This document shows positions 56,370 through 64,000 of a DNA stretch of 64,000 nucleotides, in pieces (positions within the stretch are counted from its first letter, which is position 1; every line of letters begins with the position of its first letter). The position numbers and the translations under genes are program-made. Source of the stretch: Artemisia argyi (taxonomy: Eukaryota > Streptophyta > Magnoliopsida > Asterales > Asteraceae); contig CM060707.1 in NCBI GenBank assembly GCA_030686995.1, positions 81,490,972 through 81,554,971 of the forward strand, given 5' to 3'. The notes under the pieces are model-generated. The model saw only the letters and a program-made list of their open reading frames with translations, was not told where the DNA came from and did no database searches.

Positions 56370-57119
56370 ATTCGTTGAGGATTTAGTTGAAGTTGAAACA
56401 ATGAGAATCTTGACCCATCACCTAAAAAAGGTCGAGTTTCTTGAATTCGATGGAGAAAGGGAGACCCTAGCTATAGCCCAATTCTTATTTGAGCATGGAA
56501 ATGCGTTGGAGGAAATTGTTTTCAATTGGAGTAACAAAATATTGTAAGAAGTCGAGGAAGGCTATGAATGAAGTGTTGAAGTTCTACAAGGCCTCTTCAG
56601 TTGTCAAAGTGATTACTCTTCTGAAGGATCAGTGATAAAAGCGTTTTGTTAAACTCAAGTAATATGTATTCATGTTTGGGGCAACTCGATTTCTTGGTTT
56701 GTTATCGTTGGCTCTTTGATTTGGATTCTTCAAGGCTGTTTGATTAGATTCTTCAATTCCCCAAGTTTATGTTATTTTCGTTTTTGATTGATACATTGTT
56801 CTGTTTGAAAATATTTCTTTTGTTGGCCTAATCTATATATAAACATCATCCCACTCCCATGAACCCCCTCCTTCCTCCAACGCCTTCTATAACGAAGTGT
56901 TAAGTGTTACACTACATAATTTCCCGTCGGTAATACTTTATTGATGACCATTATTTATAATGGTAAAACCCTAATTCCCGAAACCCACAAATCGGGCTTG
57001 GGCCTATTATTTATCTTCTAATACTCCCCGTAGTCCGAGCAGCGAAATCGCGAAAGCTTGGACTGGAGTAGTAAACTAGAAAAGAAAAAACAATAACATA
57101 ATAAAAACATAAATTTAGT

Positions 57120-57245
57120 CGACTCATAACAAAACCCTACCAACGATCGACTTTTGTCGACTGGTACCAACGGTCGGCTAAGTCGACTGGTAACACAACC
57201 GTACCAACGGTCGACTTTAGGGACTGGTACCAACGGTCAATTTTA
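57120..57245. repeat. Short palindromic tandem repeat in the TRIM interior
   Basis: Four to five imperfect copies of GTACCAACGGTCGACTTT / GTCGACTGGTA, each containing GTCGAC and GGTACC palindromes, in about 120 bases. Confidence 0.75.
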
Positions 57246-57302
57246 GTAGACTGGTAACAAAGTCATATGAACCATCGACAAACAAACAAATAACAAAACA
57301 AC

Positions 57303-57303
<1 letters not shown>

Positions 57304-57342
<39 letters not shown>
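57304..57342. repeat. (TTA)n microsatellite
   Basis: About 13 ATT/TTA units followed by a T-run. Confidence 0.93.
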
Positions 57343-57745
57343 TTTTTTATTTTTTGATAAAAACACTCGAACAAACAGTTACCTACGAATAAAAAAGAAA
57401 TCACTTATCAATGACACATTGTAGATCCACCATCCAATTCATATATATCTTTTCTTTTTCTTCTTTCTTTGCGTGCAGATCCAAAGCAATGACTAACAAA
57501 TTGATGTCATGTTCTGATATCATGTTAGACTACATAATTTCCCGTTGGTAATTGATCACCATTATTTATAATGGTAAAACCCTAATTTTTAAAACCCACA
57601 AACCGGGCTTGGGCCTATTATTTATCCTCTAATACCATGTTAGACTACATAATTTCCACTTTATTGATAACCATTATTTATAACAGTAAAATCCTAATTC
57701 TCAAAACCCATAAACCGGGCTTGGCCCATTATTTATCCTCTAATA

Positions 57746-58559
57746 TTAAGAAGTATTACAAAATTATTCTTTCTTCATCTCGTCCTCCTTCATTCCTTCC
57801 TCCCTCCCTCCATCATCCTCCATTATCCTCCATTCTCCCTCCATGAATCTGCAACTTTACCTCTTTATTCTTTCCATACACTTGCAAAATTTTATTATTC
57901 TTTACCGATTTATCGTTTCCATTTATTAAGCTTCTTCACATGATTTATTTTTGTAATAGAAATCTAACGATCTTCCAAAAACAATTTGAGTTTTGGTTAA
58001 CAAAATAATGCTTGTAAGTTATGCTTTGTGATTTATATAAAGTGAAATCTTTGCAAATTCTGCTAGTAAAGTTAGTATTTTTTGTTCGTTTGTTTGTGTT
58101 TTACGAAATGTACAAATACAAGACGACGTTTTGTGAGGAGAGTGTAATTTTGGAATATTCAAAAGATAGTCTTAGTTTTAATTTAGGCAAAAAGAGAGAA
58201 AAAAAAAAAAAAAAAAATAGTCAAGTGAGATTAAGTGTCATTCTGAGTGTCAGTTACGCGAATTTTCCTAAGTGATTTACGTAGTATCTAATAATGAAGA
58301 AATTTGTTAGTTCTAAGTATTCTGAAAAAATGATGTCCAATAGTTTGGACCCTAAATATATATCTGAACAAAGACCCTACAAGCCCAGGACATCAAAAAC
58401 CCATTTAAGAAAGCCCATAGTCTGTGAGGCTCTAGATAACTATTTAAACTCAAGTGCTCATCCTAACATCCTTATTTGATTTAATTTTCAGTGTTTTACA
58501 ATTGATTCTGAATGCAAAAAATCACCTTCGTACACATAAGTTATATTTAGAAGGGTAAG
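57746..58559. other. Intergenic; pyrimidine-rich tract
   Basis: 57770-57845 is a CTTCCTCC-rich pyrimidine tract. Two short plus-strand frames (58021-58275, 58294-58479) have no recognised homology and poor codon structure. Confidence 0.35.
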
Positions 58560-58935
58560 TTATATTTAGAAAAAATAGACAGATAAGTTATATTTAGAAA
58601 GGTATTTTCTAAATGGGTGAAAATTGTGACTAGAAAAGAGATGCATCTTTTTTAAGTGTAATAATCTTCAGAATTTGGGTGAGAATGCGTGATAATAATC
58701 AAACAATATATATATTCTTTAAATCGTGTAGAGGTCACTACACATTAAGTAAAAGCACTATACCACATTAGACGGATAAGATATATAGAAATGTAATTTC
58801 TAAATGGGTGAAAATTGTGGCTAGAAGAGAGTTGCATTCTTGAAATTGTAATAATTTTTAGAATTTGGGTGTGAATGAGTGGTAATAATCAAATAATATA
58901 TATATTCTTTAAATCGTGTAGAGGTCACTTTTAGG
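58560..58935 (+). repeat. 191-bp tandem duplication
   Basis: AAATGGGTGAAAATTGTG at 58611 and again at about 58802. The copies share ATTCTTTAAATCGTGTAGAG and GGTCACT near their ends (about 58715-58740 and 58905-58930). The two copies have diverged by about 10%. Non-coding. Confidence 0.85.
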
Positions 58936-59670
58936 TTGAATTATTTCAACCCTATATATCTCCGATATCATGAATTCCTCAATTGGATAATTTAAAGAAT
59001 CGCACTTTGTTTATAAGGCACGAGAGAACAAAGCAATATACAGATAATTTACATATAAGTTCTATTTAGAAGAGATCAAATATGAATATAAAACATAACC
59101 AAAAGTTAGTTAAACTCAGTTGACGGAAAGAGTCACAATTGTTGGTGTCTTTTGGTGGAAAGAACCGGTTCGAGGGAAAACGGATAATACCTGAATCTCA
59201 AACACTTAGTTGTGGCGGCATCAAGCTAGCTAAAACGAGTGTGCACTCCGCACATTCTTATTCGATTATCAGCTAAACATGACTAACAAATAAATACCAA
59301 TTCCACAAAATATAAATGAAACTAAAATCACCAACAATAATATATACTAACCCACTTTATACAAACATATGGTTTAAATAAAGCCCATACATAGCCAAAT
59401 TCGATCATGAAAAGTTATAGCGTTGTCGATAATGATACTTGTTGAAGTAAAAGTCTGCTCCCCGGATTATCAACGGAAAGTCCAGCCTTCACCTTCGATA
59501 CTTCTTGATAACTGCATAAATGAGATACACACGTTAACCTCGCCCCGAGTTTTATCCCAGTACCAAGCTCCGGTGTGAGAGTTATATGTAGGAGATCGGG
59601 GGTATTATAATAAATGAGAGTAAATGCGAGTGTATATGTGTTGTTGTGAACAATAAATGGGGTTGGGGTA

Positions 59671-59676
59671 TTTATA
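59671..59676 (-). promoter_or_regulatory. Candidate TATA box, leftward
   Basis: AGTATAAATACCCC on the minus strand, in a region of raised GC content. Confidence 0.4.
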
Positions 59677-60258
59677 CTACCCAACATTGGTACATGTACT
59701 TGCGAACAATACTTGCCGTAATGTGAATAGTGGTCCTGTGTTCTTTCAAACAGTATCCGCCACCCTAGGCATACTTTATTGGGTAGGTGCCAAACCACAT
59801 GCCAGACATGATCCCTAAATATCTGGGAAGGCGGCGCACGTGGAGATCTGGCTTTAATCCAACGGTCTATAGTCTTCCTGTACCGTCCGGCTGAACCTTG
59901 TCATCCGGCATAGTTTGTACCGTCCGGACTATGGCCTCCGGACATATACGTAAACATGCCCCCTAGTATTGTACTATCGGGCTGCAAGCCGATGGTGCAA
60001 TACTTTGATCAAGTGTTTCCCTCTTTCCTTTCGGGTGTTATTTATTGGCGTTTATTAGTTCGTGGGCTGTTCATCAGATTATATCTTAACGGGCTTGTGC
60101 AAGCCTATTAGGAAAGAGGTGGTACGTGGGCCTTGTTTGGGTCTTGCATAGTACTCCTTTGCCACGTTGCAAGACGGAATGGCGTTTATGGCTGGGATGA
60201 AGCCACGTCAGAGGCACTCTAACTAACGCGACGTTTTGCTCTTCCCCATGCGTCTCCC

Positions 60259-60266
60259 TATATATA
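60259..60266 (+). promoter_or_regulatory. Candidate TATA box, rightward
   Basis: CCCTATATATAGAGG, followed 30-40 bases later by a TTCACACACTG start-like context and an ACTATCCTTCC leader. No ORF of note follows before the MITE at 60458. Confidence 0.45.
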
Positions 60267-60457
60267 GAGGTTTTACCCCCATTATTTCACACACTGTTAT
60301 TCACATTATTACTATCCTTCCCGTTCGGACGTTTTAGCGAATCCTTCTTCTTCCGAGGTGCGTTTTATCTTCCTTTTCTTCTTTGTTAATACCAGTTCCT
60401 TCGGTAATCTTTTCTGTTGGTATAAATAATGCCCAAAAAACATTATTAATATTTATT

Positions 60458-61182
60458 AGTGTTGTAAATATCGGTCTTGGCGGCCGATATATCACTGATA
60501 TATCGCTTATCGGTGGTTAACCGATACGATTTTTCACTAATCGGTAAAAAAATCGGTTTTGGTCAAAATCGGTCAAGATCGGTCAAAATCGGTCAAAATC
60601 GGTCAAGATTGGTCAAAATCGACAATCAAAATCGATCTAAAACGAAAAACAAGTACCTACCGTGGCGATTTGAAGCAAGTCGGGCTATCTAAGGTAGATC
60701 GACTTTTGTTGTTTTGCATTGGAGGTGGTGTTGTGAGGTTCGAGAAACAAGATTACGGTTTGTTTGTTATTATGAATCGGTTGTCAAAGAGAAACAAACA
60801 AAAAGGTTGTTGATTAATTGGTGTTTCCATTTGATGTTTTGAAAGAAGGTGAGTAGCAGTACCTGGTTGAAAGAAAAGAGAAGGAAAGAGTGGCTGCCTT
60901 AGGTTTAGGTATTTATTTAATGTTGGGCTGCTACTAACAAAGAGAAAGATATTTTAAAATTGATAAATGGCCCAACTCATATTATTGGGCTTCACTTAAA
61001 GTTGATAAAAATTTAACTAAAACCTTATATAATGTGAATTTTGCAATATTTATATAAATTACATATAGTTTCTTTATAATTTATAGTCTCCGATATATCA
61101 CTGATATATCACCGCCATATCGGTCTTGGCGCTTGGCGGGGGTCGACCGCCACGGTACCGCCGAGCGATATTTACAACCTTG
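60458..61182. mobile_element. Mutator-like MITE built of ATCGGTCAAA words
   Basis: Ends AGTGTTGTAAATATCG and CGATATTTACAACCTTG, 9-bp TSD ATATTTATT at 60449-60457 and 61183-61191. The left arm holds about nine ATCGGTCAA(A/G) repeats (60541-60630). Both arms carry CCGATATATCACTGATATATC. Non-coding. Confidence 0.82.
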
Positions 61183-61275
61183 ATATTTATTGATATTTCT
61201 ATGTTTTGATAATCACAAAACGTAAACCCATTGAACCAAAAATCATGTCGTAAACAAGTATTTAGTGTAAATATC

Positions 61276-61696
61276 AATGTTATAAATGGCGTGAGGCGTG
61301 GCGTGGTGGCAAGGCCACGCCTCAAGCCTTACGCGCCATGGCGAAGCCATGGTGTTTTTTGCAGCGTGACTAAGGCAGCGAAAAAATATTTATATATTTA
61401 TCATTTATGTTATATTTTATATGCATATCGAGTTTACAAAAGCTGAGCTTACAAAAGTGATATGCATAAGAAATAAAGTGAAAATTTGAACTATGTTTAG
61501 AAATTACTAGGCCAAAATTTAAGCCCACATCATCCCCTTCTAAAAATGGCGCCACGCCATACGATAAGGCGCGCCTTGGCACGCCTTTTCGCGCCTTATT
61601 CCATGCCTCTTCACACGACGCCTAGACTTCACGCCTTGGTCCATTTCGTGGCGCCGAGGCCACGCCTCGCGCCTTGGCGCGCCTTTTAGAACACTG
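61276..61696. mobile_element. Mutator-like MITE built of GGCGCGCC/CGCCTTGG words
   Basis: Ends AATGTTATAAATGGCG and CGCCTTTTAGAACACTG. GTAAATATC before and GTAAATATT after (61267-61275, 61697-61705) form an 8-9 bp TSD. The arms consist of CACGCCT, CGCGCC, GCCTTGG and CCATGG words, far more GC-rich than the flanks. Confidence 0.8.
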
Positions 61697-61705
61697 GTAA
61701 ATATT

Positions 61706-62662
61706 CACTTAACACCCAAATCACTTAATGTATGAATAAAGGAACATTTTTCTTAAATACTAGAATTTTTATAAAAAGTCACCAAACATTTTATATCTTT
61801 TACAAAATCATTTTTGGAAATAAAATAATATGTTTAATCATTATAAATATATGAATTCAAAATTTTAACCAAAAATGGTAAAAATGGTCTAGAAAAACCT
61901 TCCCTACAAAAAGACAAATCTGGGCAACGTTCATATGGGTGGCCCCCTTAATATTGTTAGGCGGCCCCCTTAATGTTTAAGGGGACCGGCCCCTAATTAA
62001 GGGACTAACCACGCTCATGCACTGTAATTTTCCCCTATAAATACTAGACTATTCCTGGACTTTTTCTTCACCTTTTGCACTAAAAACTTTCTGATCTAAA
62101 TCTTCATTTCTATTCTCTAAAATCATTTGATCATATAATCATAAGCTTTTGTTTTCAAGTGATTCAAGCTTCAACACTTCTAGTGCAAGAGAAGAATACT
62201 TCAACTCATCAAGACAAGAAGTATTACAACTTGTTGTGACCTCAACATCCAAGTTGTTTGTGCATCATCACATATATATCTATTTTGTGTATAAGTTGTG
62301 AATAGTAGATAGAAACTAGTATAAGAAGTTAGGTTAGCAAGGTGTGTAGATAGAGAAGTTGTGAAGTGATCTAGGTGTGAAATAAATAGTGGTGTGAAGA
62401 AGAAATTGTGTAATTAAGTAGAGACTAGGTGTGAAGAAGTTGTGAAATAAGTGTGAAGAAGTTTTGAAGTAGTAGTGAAGAAGTTGTGTTGTGGTGTGTA
62501 AGGTTTTCTCCGCCATAAGGGAGCTTGTTGACATAGTGAAGAAAACTCTCGAGTTAGGTGCTCGGGGAGTGGAGTAGGGCAAGGAAGGTGTCCTTGTAGC
62601 CGAACCACTATAAATCTCTTGTCTCGCGGTTCGATCTTTTCATCTCTCATTTACTTCTTTAT
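61706..62662 (+). other. LTR-like promoter segment with GAAGAAGTTGTG repeats
   Basis: A TATA box (TATAAATA) at 62036-62043 is followed by a long non-coding leader and a block of TGTGAAGAAGTTGTGAA-type repeats at about 62390-62490. It resembles the U3/R/U5 of a plant LTR or TRIM, but only one copy is in the window and its ends are unclear. Confidence 0.4.
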
Positions 62663-62670
62663 TTACTTTG

Positions 62671-62671
<1 letters not shown>

Positions 62672-62754
<83 letters not shown>
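62672..62754. repeat. (TA)n tract
   Basis: About 41 TA units, directly followed by AGGGGAGGGTTAATGTGAG. Confidence 0.95.

Positions 62755-64000
<1,246 letters not shown>

Larger units (their letters stand above)
50467..56635 (+). pseudogene. F-box/LRR/FBD gene, disrupted
   Basis: Exon 1 starts at ATG 50467 with the F-box ISNLPDPILHLILSRLHLTKEVVRTRVLSTRWVYLW. A frameshift near 50640 leads to the LRR part (LDLDCFTLDCGD, KELDLTFCLKD, LEVLKLDMFMCYLS), a second frameshift near 50990 to NYPLLEEFSLIDC and CPILKTS, then TAG stops at 51181, near 51262 and near 51337. Exon 2 (from 52176 after TTGCAG) is cut by a Harbinger element and resumes at 53492 with ITIDGYLVDVLLRILKCSPNLDFLHL, donor GTAGTA at 53587. 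Exon 3 (about 56370-56635) is the FBD domain: LTHHLKKVEFLEFDGE, HGNALEEIVFNWSNK, frameshift, MNEVLKFYKASSVVKVITLL, stop at 56635. Intact relatives are SCF ubiquitin-ligase substrate adaptors. This copy cannot make one. Confidence 0.85.
56905..57745 (-). mobile_element. TRIM element with three terminal-repeat copies
   Basis: Three copies of a repeat of about 105-118 bases are at 56905-57022, 57533-57634 and 57638-57745. Each contains TAGACTACATAATTTCC or a variant, CCATTATTTATAATGG, CCGGGCTTGGGCC and TTATCCTCTAATA. On the minus strand the middle copy is followed by TGATATCAGAACATG, a variant of the tRNA-iMet primer site. The left copy is preceded by a purine-rich CTACGGGGAG. Between left and middle copies are 510 non-coding bases. 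The third copy abuts the middle one with only CCA between. Confidence 0.75.
58936..60457. other. Possible LTR/promoter sequence, unassigned
   Basis: A GC-richer stretch (59400-60350) with two divergent TATA boxes and CCGGA/CGTCCGG words between them (59870-59945). It looks like LTR or other element promoter sequence, but I could not find paired termini. The 127-codon minus frame at 59415-59798 has no recognised motif. Confidence 0.35.

Noticed and set aside
57637..57846. Short gene on the plus strand near the TRIM
   Set aside because: The frame begins inside a terminal repeat and ends in a CTTCC pyrimidine tract. No homology is visible.
59415..59798. 127-codon minus-strand gene
   Set aside because: It lacks recognisable motifs, has promoter-like sequence inside it and no conserved start context. 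It is more likely a chance frame in GC-richer DNA.

Overview
This window is plant nuclear DNA. It is AT-rich and shows plant-type LTR retrotransposons, plant MITE families, an F-box/FBD gene remnant and a bHLH gene remnant with plant-type introns. From memory, the extra reading frame of the large Copia element and the Cys-rich 714-residue gag-like protein resemble predicted proteins of Asteraceae (daisy family) genomes. That family assignment is inference. I see no intact host gene. Almost all of the window is transposable elements, many with readable target-site duplications (TSDs), so the insertion history can be followed base by base.

Layout. 1-1228 is a truncated LTR of a large-LTR family (family B). 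1229-5016 is the end of a CACTA-like transposon carrying intron-containing fragments of a SAPS-domain (PP6 regulatory subunit-like) gene and a phosphomannomutase gene. 5017-8344 is AT-rich, with a degenerate repeat array and a Stowaway MITE. 8345-9553 and 38412-39120 are the two halves of one LINE. It was split by a Sirevirus-like Ty1/Copia element at 9554-38411 (TSD GTCTT, minus strand). That Copia element is itself interrupted by a solo LTR of family A (10105-11546, TSD CTTGA), by an 11.4-kb non-autonomous Athila-related element (15186-26544), and by a second family-A solo LTR (26616-31001, TSD GTGTT). The second solo LTR contains a solo LTR of family B (26654-29624, TSD TCATT). The nest is four levels deep.

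39400-40259 is a decayed bHLH gene. 41083-47590 is a run of MITEs, a SINE, and a 1.87-kb PIF/Harbinger element with an apparently intact 422-residue transposase (42280-44149). 47591-50299 is a MITE split by a small non-autonomous Copia-like element. 50467-56635 is an F-box/LRR/FBD gene broken by frameshifts, stop codons and at least six insertions. One of these is a 299-bp MITE that is a deletion derivative of the 42-44 kb Harbinger element. Another is a separate Harbinger element that carries only an ORF1-like gene and lies inside an exon. 56905-57745 is a TRIM with three terminal-repeat copies. The rest holds Mutator-like MITEs made of short motif arrays, LTR-like promoter sequence, (TA)n tracts and a Helitron 3' end.

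How the parts work together. The 422-residue transposase is the only coding region that could plausibly still act, and a matching MITE lies 8 kb away. The Athila-related element keeps LTRs, a tRNA-Asp primer site, a polypurine tract and one gag-like ORF but no pol, so it must depend on an autonomous relative. A sequence complementary to the 5' half of tRNA-Asp lies near the 3' end of the LTR in two different LTR families. I consider this the most interesting unexplained signal here. All family assignments rest on motif recognition by eye; no searches were run.
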